In this document: positions 53,309-61,940 of the stretch, in pieces
How positions within the stretch are numbered: the stretch's first letter is position 1
How the letters are laid out: each line of letters starts with the position of its first letter
Assembly (NCBI RefSeq): GCF_946476835.1
Contig: NZ_CAMKWA010000001.1
Coordinates: 248,001 to 312,000 of the forward strand
Source: an uncultured Neokomagataea sp.
Lineage (GTDB): Bacteria; Pseudomonadota; Alphaproteobacteria; Acetobacterales; Acetobacteraceae
Direction: 5' to 3'
Length of the DNA stretch: 64,000 bases
Notes under the pieces: generated by a model
Databases searched by the model: none
What the model was told of the DNA's origin: nothing
What the model saw: the letters and a program-made list of their open reading frames with translations, nothing else
Position numbers and translations under genes: made by a program

Positions 53309-54448
53309 TTACTGTGCGTGCCACGATGCTCCGCTGTTTTTGTACTGCACTTCATACTCTTCGACAAAGCGATCGAAGCCTGCTTGGTCATCAATGCGCA
53401 TGGAAGGCAGGAAGGCATCGAGTTGGAGGCTTTGGTAAAGCGCCCGGCTCACGGCACGGTTAAGCACGCCCGGCCCTGTTTTGAAGGCAATATAAAGTCC
53501 AGGGTGGCGGAACATATTGGCCCATGCCGTCATCATTGCGTTTGTGATGATTGGGCTTGTGGGTGCAGCGCCAAAAAAATCATTATGTAGGACGTAATTG
53601 CCCGTTGTGAATAATTGGCAGCTGGTTTTGATGTCTTTCAGACCTTGCCAAGATTCAGCAGATTTGACCCGCAGGTCTGCGTCCAGCCACCATCCGCCAT
53701 GGGTTAGGATGACGTGCAGGCGTAGAAGATCTGCGCCTTCTGCAGGGTGCCGGACATTTAAGAAGAGGTCTTTTGCTTCTTGCCCATAATGGTCATAGAG
53801 CCAATCAGCAGCACTGCTCTGGTCAAAGACGGTGAATGCATCTCCCAGCAGTTCGCGGTGATATTGAATATTAGCTTGAATTTCTGGCGGTGGATTGTTG
53901 TCCCAGTACATGTAGAGATGATGCGGGATACTGGGGGCTGAGTCTGGGAAGCCTGTATCGCCGAAAGAGCGAATCCAGCTTAGGGCGATCTCAAGATATA
54001 GGCGGTCAATTTCTTCGCCTGAGTGGAATTCTTCAAAGGCGTTTCCCATGAGGGCAAGGCTTTTTTCAGGGTTATGGTCCTGCCAAGCTGCGCGAATGCC
54101 GCGGATGTAATTTGCCATTAGTGGGGAGTATGAGGACAACTCTTCCACTTCATCCTCAGGTAGGGGCTGTGCTGCTTTCAGCAGGCACAGCAGGCGTACC
54201 TGCAACAAGGATTGCGGCAGAGGGTATTCCGTTTGGGACTTCCCATGCAGATCAAAGGCGCGGCGATAGAATGACGACGCTTCAAAAACTTTATTATGGA
54301 TATGCAAAATGTTGGCAATTGCGAAGGCGTGTTCAACGGTGTCTGCGCCATGGCGTTCTAGGTAGGCTGCTGCCTGTCCATCTCCGGCAAGGTCTGCCGT
54401 GCTTGGAGAGGAAGATTTGTTCAGGCTTTGATTGGTATTTTCGCTCAT
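53309..54448 (-). CDS. GT32-like (DXD) glycosyltransferase, paralogue 1
   Basis: 379 aa. Residues about 20-160 are helical and TPR-like (GADTVEHAFAIANILHIHNK; YPLPQSLLQVRLLCLLKAA). Residues about 165-370 form a DXD glycosyltransferase fold: IPHHLYMYWDNNPPPEIQ, HPAEGADLLRLHVILTHGG and the metal motif WWLDADLRV, followed by NDFFGAAP and AFKTGPGVLNRA. Resembles GT32/TcdA-type catalytic domains. A paralogue lies at 55141-56463 on the same strand, in the same domain order. Sugar and acceptor unknown. Confidence 0.85.
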   Translation of the reverse strand: MSENTNQSLNKSSSPSTADLAGDGQAAAYLERHGADTVEHAFAIANILHIHNKVFEASSFYRRAFDLHGKSQTEYPLPQSLLQVRLLCLLKAAQPLPEDEVEELSSYSPLMANYIRGIRAAWQDHNPEKSLALMGNAFEEFHSGEEIDRLYLEIALSWIRSFGDTGFPDSAPSIPHHLYMYWDNNPPPEIQANIQYHRELLGDAFTVFDQSSAADWLYDHYGQEAKDLFLNVRHPAEGADLLRLHVILTHGGWWLDADLRVKSAESWQGLKDIKTSCQLFTTGNYVLHNDFFGAAPTSPIITNAMMTAWANMFRHPGLYIAFKTGPGVLNRAVSRALYQSLQLDAFLPSMRIDDQAGFDRFVEEYEVQYKNSGASWHAQ

Positions 54449-54674
54449 GGACTAATCTTCTTTGAGTGTATGCGCATTATGGATTTTGAAGTTAGCAGAT
54501 AATTCTTAAAAAATCTTGAGTGCAACAAAGAGTTCTTTGAACTTTTGAGGCTATATCGGCATAGATAATTCAGCCATGATGCAGTCACGTGTTAAATTTA
54601 ACTCTTCCGGCACATAAGGCGGGTCTTAGTGTCCTGTTAAGGTGTATGGGGCTGATTGGACGAGGGGAATTTTG
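54449..54674. other. Divergent intergenic region
   Basis: 226 AT-rich bases between the GT32-like gene (minus) and the small gene at 54675 (plus). It presumably holds two promoters; I could not fix -35/-10 boxes and saw no RNA gene. Confidence 0.3.
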
Positions 54675-55091
54675 ATGTCTCAAGAATTACTTCCTGGCTT
54701 AAAAGAACTTTTGCAGGGTTGGGTGTTAAAAAAAGGCCCAGCTCGTGCTCCGCAGCGTATTACGGATGTTGATGCTGACGAAATCGCACGCGCTTCTATT
54801 GATGCATTGCATCAACGCGTTATTGGTGAAGGCTGGGGTAACCTTGAAACGTTGACGCAAGGCTGGTTAGTGCAGCGTCAGAAGGGAGAAAAACCTTCGT
54901 CTTTGGGGGAAGAAGACTTTCGGTCATTCACGCTTTTAGTTTTGCGTGGGCTCAGTGCATCGCGTGGAAAAACAGAAGAGGATTCTGTTGTTTTTGAAGG
55001 TCAAGGGGCTGTAGATACGTTAGATCAGGGTGGTACACCTGAACATGATACGTTCCGCTTTGCGCGGGAGCATCTTGCGCGCGCATTATAA
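54675..55091 (+). CDS. Unknown 138-aa protein with an internal repeat
   Basis: Not recognised. The ATG at 54675 has GAGGGG 7 bases upstream. Two halves resemble each other: residues 9-49 (LKELLQGWVLKKGPARAPQ..) and 57-98 (LETLTQGWLVQRQKGEKPS..), each an L..L.QGW helix, a basic stretch, then an acidic helix. Residues about 99-125 are acidic and likely flexible. No signal peptide or membrane helix. It sits alone between two GT32-like paralogues on the other strand and ends at a strong terminator. Could be a partner of those enzymes; this is speculation. Confidence 0.7.
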   Translation: MSQELLPGLKELLQGWVLKKGPARAPQRITDVDADEIARASIDALHQRVIGEGWGNLETLTQGWLVQRQKGEKPSSLGEEDFRSFTLLVLRGLSASRGKTEEDSVVFEGQGAVDTLDQGGTPEHDTFRFAREHLARAL

Positions 55092-55107
55092 AGTTAAAAG
55101 AATAGAA

Positions 55108-55142
55108 AAGGGCGGCCCAGGCTGATGGGCCGCCCTTTTTTT
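55108..55142. terminator. Strong bidirectional terminator
   Basis: An 11-bp GC-rich perfect stem (55109-55119 with 55126-55136), a 6-base loop, AAAA before and a 7-T run after. It ends transcription of the small gene, and its T-run covers the stop codon of the convergent GT32-like gene. Confidence 0.9.
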
Positions 55143-56463
55143 ATGCTGTGTACCAAGATGGCAGTTGTTGCTTGTATGGTGTATCGAACTCTTCGATCAT
55201 GTCATTGAATTTATGATGATCAAAAATTTCAATTTTCTTAGCGGGTGGGTTCCCCAGTAGGCTGCGGTGAGCAATTCGGTTTAGAGCACGGTTGAAAATG
55301 CCTGGTCCGGTTTTGTACGCAATGAAGAGCCCGTGATGTAAATAGCAGTTGCGATAGAGTGACAAAAGACAGTCACTTAAGACATCACTATTGGCGACTG
55401 AGCCGAAGAAGTCGTTATGAACGACATTATTATGCGTCAGGAAGAATGCTGCGCCGCCATCACGTGTTGCCATGAATTTGAGGGCATCTGAGTTTTTTAT
55501 GCGGATGTCAGCATCCATCCACCAGCCACCAAGTAGTTGAATGACGTGAACGCGTAAGAAATCGGCGGCCTCAGCTGGATGACGTGCGCCAAGGAAGAGA
55601 GAGCGCGCTTCAATTCCGTAGTGCTGATAGAGCCACTCTGCCGCTTCTTCTTTGTTGAAAAAATGCGTTTCAAAGTGAGGAATATTTTTGTGTAGTTCAA
55701 AGTTTTTTTGAATTTCTTCAGGAGGGTTGTGGTCCCAGTACATAAAAAGTTTGCGCGGGATCTGGCCATAGACGCCTGCGTCAGCATTAGGCTCAAAAGG
55801 GGATGGTGATGCACGTCGAGCAACTTCGAGTGTTATGCTGTCCACCTCTTCGCCCGTGTGGAATTCATCATAAGCATTGCCGATGGTGTTGAGTGCATGA
55901 CGAGGCTCTGCCCCTGACCATGCCTGTGCAGTGCCGTCAATATAGTTTGCAAATGGGATATTGAGAGAACGCAGTTCCAAAAGCTGTTCTGGAGGAACGG
56001 GCAGGCCTGCTTTTAGTCGGCAGAGCAGGCTGACTTGTAGCAATGTTTGTGGGAGGGGGTAATGGTTTGGCTCTCTGCTATGGAGATCATACGCTTGGCG
56101 ATATGCACGCGATGCTTCGGAGACATTCCGGTTCGTGTGCAAGATATTGGCCAAGGCAAAAGCAGTTTCGACCGTATCAGCACCGTGTTGGCTAAAATAT
56201 TCACGTGCTTGGTGGTCTGCTTCTGGCAGGTCTTCCAGTGTTAAACGCTGCTGAGGTGCTGGCTCTGCTGGTGTGGCGACAGGCGCTTCAGGTTCGTGGG
56301 CTTCTACGGCTGGTTCAGCGGCCGGAGGGGGGGCTTCCGATACGGTGGAGGCGTCTTCTTGTTGGGATGACGCTTCTGCTGCGACATCATCGCGCAACGC
56401 GTCCCATTCAGAGAGATCCCAATTGGAATTGCTATCATCAAAACCCGCTGCAGAGACGCTCAT
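55141..56463 (-). CDS. GT32-like (DXD) glycosyltransferase, paralogue 2
   Basis: 440 aa. Same build as the protein at 53309: helical N-domain (GADTVETAFALANILHTNRN; YPLPQTLLQVSLLCRLKAG) and catalytic part (IPRKLFMYWDHNPPEEIQ, HPAEAADFLRVHV, metal motif WWMDADIRI, NDFFGSVANS, AYKTGPGIFNRAL). It has an extra N-terminal stretch of about 85 residues rich in Glu/Ala/Pro (residues 30-75), absent from paralogue 1. Probably an old duplication, with gene 54675 placed between the copies. Confidence 0.86.
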   Translation of the reverse strand: MSVSAAGFDDSNSNWDLSEWDALRDDVAAEASSQQEDASTVSEAPPPAAEPAVEAHEPEAPVATPAEPAPQQRLTLEDLPEADHQAREYFSQHGADTVETAFALANILHTNRNVSEASRAYRQAYDLHSREPNHYPLPQTLLQVSLLCRLKAGLPVPPEQLLELRSLNIPFANYIDGTAQAWSGAEPRHALNTIGNAYDEFHTGEEVDSITLEVARRASPSPFEPNADAGVYGQIPRKLFMYWDHNPPEEIQKNFELHKNIPHFETHFFNKEEAAEWLYQHYGIEARSLFLGARHPAEAADFLRVHVIQLLGGWWMDADIRIKNSDALKFMATRDGGAAFFLTHNNVVHNDFFGSVANSDVLSDCLLSLYRNCYLHHGLFIAYKTGPGIFNRALNRIAHRSLLGNPPAKKIEIFDHHKFNDMIEEFDTPYKQQLPSWYTA

Positions 56464-56567
56464 GCGTGTTTTCCCGTCAAGTGTTTGTTAAAGTTCGAAG
56501 CATTCAAAGAACACAACGGACTGATAAGTTTATTGGTAACCCTCAAAAGAGAGCGGGGCAAGATTAT

Positions 56568-56604
56568 GAAAAGGCGGATAGAGCAAAACTCTACCCGCCT
56601 TTTC
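56568..56604. terminator. Hairpin terminator after dps
   Basis: Outer arms GAAAAGGCGG and CCGCCTTTTC (56568-56577, 56595-56604) and inner arms TAGAG/CTCTA form a long hairpin in the 229-base gap between dps and the GT32-like gene. On the minus strand the arm ends in CTTTTC, suiting termination of dps. Confidence 0.7.
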
Positions 56605-56692
56605 ATGGTGACATACAGAGAAGGTTTCTAAAAGAAGAAGAGCGTTATTACGTAGAATTAGTGACGCTTTTTTCTTTTTAGGAAAGAAAACT

Positions 56693-57196
56693 TTATGCTG
56701 AAGGTTCTTGTACGTGTGCTTCGAGGAACCAAAGGTCCTTATCGAGGCCGCGTGACACTTCCGTGAAAAGATCAGCAGTGTCATCATCGCCGGCTTCAGC
56801 TGTGATGGTAATTGCTTCACGAACGTTGTTCGCCACGATTGCGTAACGTTCGATCAGTGCTGAGATATGGTCAGAAATTTTGTAGATATCGGTTGGGTAG
56901 GCTGGGCATGATGAGGATTGCGCCACATTTTGCACGGTGCCGAAAGCCGTGCCGCCGAGTTGTACAGCGCGCTCCGCAGCAGTGTCGACGAAACCGTCTA
57001 CGCCTGTACGAAAGCCGTCAAGCATTTCATGGACGCCAATGAATTGCGGACCTTTAAGGTTCCAATGTGCTTGCTTGATAACCAGAGCAAGGTCAATCAG
57101 ATCTGCTAAGCGTGCGTTGAGCAGTTCAATGGAAACGTTTTTGGTGTTGTCCGCCGTATTGTTCTTCGTGGCGTGACGATAGGAACTGACAGTCAT
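56693..57196 (-). CDS. dps: Dps family DNA-protection ferritin
   Basis: 167-aa four-helix protein forming dodecamers that oxidise and store iron and protect DNA under starvation or peroxide stress. The ferroxidase residues are in KQAHWNLKGPQFIGVHEMLDGF, then the AAERAVQLGGTAFGTVQ helix, and DLFTEVSRGLDKDLWFLEAHVQ at the C-terminus. The N-terminal tail has few lysines, so DNA binding may be weak. Stands alone between surface-polysaccharide genes. Confidence 0.95.
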   Translation of the reverse strand: MTVSSYRHATKNNTADNTKNVSIELLNARLADLIDLALVIKQAHWNLKGPQFIGVHEMLDGFRTGVDGFVDTAAERAVQLGGTAFGTVQNVAQSSSCPAYPTDIYKISDHISALIERYAIVANNVREAITITAEAGDDDTADLFTEVSRGLDKDLWFLEAHVQEPSA

Positions 57197-57227
57197 GGTA
57201 CGTTGTCCTTTTCAAGCTGCAATATAC

Positions 57228-59783
57228 TTAAGCACGTTGTGTTGTTTCACCAGAGTTCAAGGTCTCTGGGTCTTCAAGTTCGAAGAAAGGTTGTTGATCA
57301 ACACGGAAGAAGCGTGAGTAAGCTGGGTCTTGTTTGAACAATGGTTCATGCTCCCAACGGGTGAGCATGGTTTGGGTTTCGAGGAAGAAGCGAGTTTCAT
57401 GCTCGGGGCGGTCATCGCTCCCACGACTCAGGCTTTCATGGTGCACTGCGACGGCATCGGCGCTGAAAATGATACGATACCCAGCTTTGCGAATTTTGAG
57501 GCACAGGTCGACATCATTATACGCGACGGTGAGATGTACGTCGTCAAAGCCCTCGACAGCGTTAAACACGTCTCTGCGAACGAGCATCGCTGCAGCGGTT
57601 ACGGCCGTTACCTCATGCGTCAGCATTGCCCTGCCGATATAGCCATAGTCATTTGCGGCAATGCCGCGTTGGGTGTGGACAGCTATGGCGGGGGCGCCAA
57701 CAGCGACGCCAGCGTGTTGTGTTGTGTTGTTTGGATACAAAAGTTTTAGGCCGACGGCACCGATATCAGGAGCAGCCAAGGCTTCACTCATAGCGATATT
57801 CAGCCAATTTTTCTGCTCAACGAATACATCGTTGTTGAGGAAGAGGAGGAATGGCGATGTGCTGTTTGATACGGCTCTGTTGTTGATTAGAGAGTAGTTG
57901 AATGGCTCTTCGATACGAAGAACGCTTATTTTTTTGTTTTTTTGAATTTCTTTTAGGTAGTCGAGTGTTTCTTTTTCTGTTGACCAGTTATCGACGAGGA
58001 TAATTTTAAAGTTTTTATAAGATGTATATTTTAAGAGAGCATTAACGCATTGTTGGGTTGTTTCCACTTGATCCCGGAATGGGATGATGATCGTGACTTC
58101 AGGTTGTTCGTTGAGCGTGTATTGCGCGCGGTAAATGGTAAGGTCATTGATCGATGACACTTTGGCTTTGTGCTTTTTGCGTGTGAGGTGGTCTTTTACG
58201 CAGCGTACACCGGCATCAACAGCATATGTTTTATTAGCAACCGTCACGGCTGTAGAATTTGGTGTTTTGCGCCAGTGATAGAGTAACTCAGGAACGTGAT
58301 GGATGTCTTGAGGTGTGAGTATTTCGGTAGCGCGTAGAACAAAGTCATGGTCCTGTGCGCCGTCGTATTTTTTGGAAAGGTGGCCGACTTTCCGCATTGT
58401 TGCGGTCTCGATCATTGTGAGGTGACAAATGTAGTTGCACCCTAGGAGATATCGGTAATTGAAATCGGGCTTAAAGTTGGGTTCTAGGAAATAGCCCGCT
58501 TGGTCAATTTTATCTTCATCAGAATAGACGAGTTTTGCGCCAGTTTTTTGAGCCGCGCGTACCATAACTTCGAGGGCGATATCTTCCATTAAGTCGTCGT
58601 GATCGAAGAAGACAACATAGTCGCCTTTGGCGGCATCCATTCCGACATTTGTAGCGTTTGAGATGCCAGCATTCTTGGGCAGGATAATAGGCCTGATGCG
58701 AGAATCTTGCTGGGCAAAGTGATTAATGGTTTTAGTGGTTTCGGCTGATTTACCGCAGTCATCAATAATGATGAGTTCCCAATTGCTATAGGTTTGGTTG
58801 AGAACGGACTGGATAGCCGCTTCAAAGTCGCTTTTGAGGGGGCGGTATGTTGGGCAGAGTACGGATACAAGAGGGGGTGTCGGTAGCGTATTCTGCTGTG
58901 CTTCATAGGCACGCTCTTTCGCCGCTAGAGCGCGGCGTAGTGGGTAATAACGGCGTGCCCAAAGGTCGTAATCTCGGAGCGTGTCTGGGCGTTTTGGAAT
59001 GAGAGCACGAACATCTTTGCGGAGGGTGCTTAATTCACGGTGTAAACCATCAATAACGTTCATTAAGTTTACTAGTCGCGTTTCTAACGCATCATCTGTA
59101 ACGGAACTGACGATGGGAGTGCCGGGAATTGTAATTTTTTCGGGGAGGGTCACCACTTCAAAGTGATGGGGGGTACTGCCGCGAAAGTGGAGTGGAATAG
59201 GGAGTTCGAATCCACAATTTGGGGGGCAACCGACAGCCGCTGCGACATCACCACGATACAGGTCTGCGCGAGCTTGAGACACGGGGCGTCCGTCTGCGAG
59301 AAGCGAGACCGTGACATTGCCTTCTAAATGACTGTTGGGGGTGGGGCGTTGTAGGGCCCATCCGCGTACGGTGCCGTGAGTAATGCCGTCGGCATGGCTG
59401 ATAATTTCGGGAGTGTAGTCGAGTTTAAAGGAAATTTCTTCGTGTGTAGGGAGAGCGTGTTCTTCGGGGAGAGGGAGTAAAATCGCGCTGCGGTCTGGAA
59501 GGCGGAGTGAAAGTGTATGCGTTTTGCCATCGTGAAATTTAAGGGGAATGAGGATGTTGAGACCGTGATTTTCATGGGGAAGCTGAAAGGCATTTTGAAC
59601 GTCTTGACGTGGTTCATTGCAGACAACTTGCAGTACTTCTTGTTGATCTATTAACATATGCACTGTAACAGGTGTGAATGTTCTTACGTCAAAAGCCCAA
59701 CCTGAAATTATACCATTAGTAATTTTATCAATCATGCTTCTAAAATTAGATGACATTTGATGTGGTAAATTATTTTTTATCAT
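57228..59783 (-). CDS. Large glycosyltransferase with two GT2 domains and beta-modules
   Basis: 851 aa. Residues about 20-110 and 130-225 are two related beta-sandwich modules (GIISGWAFDVRTFTPVTVHMLI and GTVRGWALQRP with the following VSLLADGRPVSQARADLYR). A short coiled coil lies near 231-262. The first GT2 domain starts near 305 (VSVLCPTYRPLKSDFEAAI, VVFFDHDDLMEDIAL) and the second near 560 (VTIIIPFRDQVETTQQCVN, LFLNNDVFVEQKNW). Resembles RfbF/rhamnan-type bifunctional polymerases. No membrane helix. A similar GWA module occurs in the enzyme at 47824. Confidence 0.9.
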   Translation of the reverse strand: MIKNNLPHQMSSNFRSMIDKITNGIISGWAFDVRTFTPVTVHMLIDQQEVLQVVCNEPRQDVQNAFQLPHENHGLNILIPLKFHDGKTHTLSLRLPDRSAILLPLPEEHALPTHEEISFKLDYTPEIISHADGITHGTVRGWALQRPTPNSHLEGNVTVSLLADGRPVSQARADLYRGDVAAAVGCPPNCGFELPIPLHFRGSTPHHFEVVTLPEKITIPGTPIVSSVTDDALETRLVNLMNVIDGLHRELSTLRKDVRALIPKRPDTLRDYDLWARRYYPLRRALAAKERAYEAQQNTLPTPPLVSVLCPTYRPLKSDFEAAIQSVLNQTYSNWELIIIDDCGKSAETTKTINHFAQQDSRIRPIILPKNAGISNATNVGMDAAKGDYVVFFDHDDLMEDIALEVMVRAAQKTGAKLVYSDEDKIDQAGYFLEPNFKPDFNYRYLLGCNYICHLTMIETATMRKVGHLSKKYDGAQDHDFVLRATEILTPQDIHHVPELLYHWRKTPNSTAVTVANKTYAVDAGVRCVKDHLTRKKHKAKVSSINDLTIYRAQYTLNEQPEVTIIIPFRDQVETTQQCVNALLKYTSYKNFKIILVDNWSTEKETLDYLKEIQKNKKISVLRIEEPFNYSLINNRAVSNSTSPFLLFLNNDVFVEQKNWLNIAMSEALAAPDIGAVGLKLLYPNNTTQHAGVAVGAPAIAVHTQRGIAANDYGYIGRAMLTHEVTAVTAAAMLVRRDVFNAVEGFDDVHLTVAYNDVDLCLKIRKAGYRIIFSADAVAVHHESLSRGSDDRPEHETRFFLETQTMLTRWEHEPLFKQDPAYSRFFRVDQQPFFELEDPETLNSGETTQRA

Positions 59784-60079
59784 GATTGACTTCTCCTGAA
59801 ATGAAATGTTGATTTTTGGCTATTCTACCTTAAGCCCTTGAGGGTATTGATTGTCTTCAAATAATAACGATCTTTTTATAAGAGCGTCAATTCACCTATT
59901 GTTGGAAATGTATTAGCTTTTTATTCGGTGGAGAGGTTATTTTTTAGATGACACAAATCTTTCACTGTGACGGGTGAACCTTGAGGTTGTGTCTCGTGAA
60001 AAGGGGCGGTAATGCCTCAATAAAAGTGGCCTTTGTCGCCGCATGACGCCTGAACTTAAGATGTTAGAGCCTAACCAGC
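59784..60079. other. Divergent region ahead of the pst operon
   Basis: 296 bases, AT-rich in its first half. It holds the Pho-box-like site listed separately and presumably promoters for both pstC and the minus-strand glycosyltransferase. No ORF or RNA gene seen. Confidence 0.4.
59948..59965 (+). promoter_or_regulatory. Candidate Pho box upstream of pstC
   Basis: ATGACACAAATCTTTCAC matches 14 of 18 positions of the PhoB consensus CTKTCATAWAWCTGTCAY, with the right 11-base period between half sites. It lies 115 bases ahead of pstC in an operon that ends with phoU-phoB, where PhoB control is expected. By-eye match. Confidence 0.45.
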
Positions 60080-61054
60080 ATGACCCTTGCCCCACCTAGG
60101 CAGACCGAGACTTTGCATTCTTCTTTGGAAAAAGAAGAGAAAAAATCGGGCTGGACAGATCGTTTGTTTCATTTGCTCGTCGGAGGGAGCGCCCTTGTGG
60201 TGCTGCTTGTGTTGGGTGGGTTGGTTTTGCTGATGGGGTATGGTGGGCGTGAGGCTCTCCATATTTTTGGTCTGCAGTTTGCATTCCATAACGTGTGGAA
60301 CCCGGTGACGAATGAGTATGGTGCTTGGGCGCCTCTGTTTGGAACCATTATCAGCACTTTGATTGGTGTGTTGATTGCGATTCCTTTGGCTTTTGGTACG
60401 GCATTTTGGCTGACGGCTATTGCCTCGCCACGTGTGTCCTCTGTGATCGGAATGGCCGTACAGTTATTGGCTGCTGTGCCGTCTATCATTTTTGGTATGT
60501 GGGGCTTTTTCACGATTGTTCCGTTCGTTGCACGTCATGTGCAGCCGTTTTTAACGCATCATTTCCGCCATACGCCTATTTTGGCCCCTTTGATCCATGG
60601 GGCACCTTTTGGGACGGGCTTGTTAACGGCGGGCCTTGTTTTGGCGGTGATGATTGCACCGTTCATGACGGCTGTGATGCGTGACGTTTTCGGTGCTGTG
60701 CCGCCGATGCTGCGTGAAAGTGCTTATGGGCTCGGGGCAACACGTTGGGATGTTATGCGTAAAATCGTTGTGCCCTGGTCTCGCTCTGGGATTATTGGTG
60801 CCGCTGTTTTAGGAATGGGGCGTGCCTTGGGTGAAACCATGGCTGTGACTTTCGTGATTGGTAACGTCACGGATGTTGGTTGGTCTTTATTCGCGCCGCG
60901 CAGCACAGTCGCATCGTTGATTGCACTGCAGTTCCCTGAGAGTCCCGCTGGTTCCATACGCTTATCCTCGTTGCTGGCATTAGGATTTATTTTGATGTTG
61001 CTGTCATTCGTAAGTTTGGCTCTGGCACGTACGCTCCGTGGAGATACGAAATGA
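60080..61054 (+). CDS. pstC: Phosphate ABC transporter permease PstC
   Basis: Inner-membrane half of the high-affinity phosphate importer. 324 aa, six helices (VVLLVLGGLVLLMGYG; FGTIISTLIGVLIAIPLAFG...), with the EAA-like loop MLRESAYGLGATRWDVMRK and GRALGETMAVTFVIGNV, both typical of PstC. Overlaps pstA by 4 bases. No pstS lies ahead of it, which is unusual. Confidence 0.95.
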   Translation: MTLAPPRQTETLHSSLEKEEKKSGWTDRLFHLLVGGSALVVLLVLGGLVLLMGYGGREALHIFGLQFAFHNVWNPVTNEYGAWAPLFGTIISTLIGVLIAIPLAFGTAFWLTAIASPRVSSVIGMAVQLLAAVPSIIFGMWGFFTIVPFVARHVQPFLTHHFRHTPILAPLIHGAPFGTGLLTAGLVLAVMIAPFMTAVMRDVFGAVPPMLRESAYGLGATRWDVMRKIVVPWSRSGIIGAAVLGMGRALGETMAVTFVIGNVTDVGWSLFAPRSTVASLIALQFPESPAGSIRLSSLLALGFILMLLSFVSLALARTLRGDTK

Positions 61055-61923
61055 GTGACATAACGTCTAAGCCTGATGGTTGGGCACCAAACCCTCGTGC
61101 TGCGCGTCGTCGTCGTTTTGATATGCTGGCTACGCTCTTCGGTATGGCGGCATCTGGTATTCTGGTACTCGTACTCGCGTCTATTCTCTGGACCTTATTG
61201 TCCAATGGTTTAGCCGGTTTGTCCGTTGCAGCTTTGGTAAAGCCTATGGGCGCGCCAGGTTCAGGTGGTGGTTTGGCTAACGCGATTATTGGTAGCTTAA
61301 TTCAGACATGTATTGGTTTGTTGATCGCTACGCCGCTTGGTCTTGGGTGTGGTATTTACCTCGCAGAATATGGCTCGAAGTTGAATCGTTTTGCATCTTG
61401 CGTACGGTTTATCTCGGATGTGTTGATGTCGGTGCCATCTATCCTGGTTGGACTTTTTGTTTATCAGGTTTTGGTAGCGCCTTTTGGACACTTTTCGGGG
61501 CTGGCGGGTTCTGTAGCGTTGGCCATTTTGGCGGTACCTATTATCGTTCGTACCACGGAAGACATGTTGCGTTTGGTGCCTGTGGCGATGCGCGAGGCTG
61601 GTGCTGCTCTGGGCGCCCCGCGTTGGCGTGTGACTGTTTTTCTGTGTTTGCGTGCGGCGAAGACGGGGGTGACAACAGGTATCCTCTTGGCGCTCGCACG
61701 TGTTAGCGGTGAAACGGCACCATTGTTGTTTACATCTCTTGGTAACCAGAACTGGTCCTTGAGTTTGGATAAGCCAATGGCGAGCTTGCCCGTTACGATT
61801 TATCAGTACGCTGGTGCATCTTATGATGATTGGGTGCAGCTTGCATGGGCAGGCGCGCTCTTAGTCACGTTGGGCGTACTTGCGATTAACATTGCTGTCC
61901 GTATTTCAGCACGCCGCGGATAA
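61051..61923 (+). CDS. pstA: Phosphate ABC transporter permease PstA
   Basis: Second permease of the Pst importer. 290 aa with six helices, the EAA-like loop [20 protein letters not shown] and [19 protein letters not shown]. Translationally coupled to pstC (ATGA), with pstB 17 bases downstream. Confidence 0.95.
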   Translation: MSDITSKPDGWAPNPRAARRRRFDMLATLFGMAASGILVLVLASILWTLLSNGLAGLSVAALVKPMGAPGSGGGLANAIIGSLIQTCIGLLIATPLGLGCGIYLAEYGSKLNRFASCVRFISDVLMSVPSILVGLFVYQVLVAPFGHFSGLAGSVALAILAVPIIVRTTEDMLRLVPVAMREAGAALGAPRWRVTVFLCLRAAKTGVTTGILLALARVSGETAPLLFTSLGNQNWSLSLDKPMASLPVTIYQYAGASYDDWVQLAWAGALLVTLGVLAINIAVRISARRG

Positions 61924-61940
61924 TTGAACAGGATTCTGAC

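Noticed and set aside
53264..53590. Plus-strand open frame over the GT32-like gene
   Set aside because: Antisense to a gene with clear motifs, and it begins in the intergenic hairpin; no protein family pattern.
42259..56463. RTX-type substrate for the type I exporter
   Set aside because: No GGxGxDxUx nonapeptide repeats occur in any protein of the region.
56205..56681. Plus-strand frame over the start of the second GT32-like gene
   Set aside because: Antisense to the Ala/Pro/Glu-rich N-terminus and the dps terminator; no supporting motif or ribosome-binding site.
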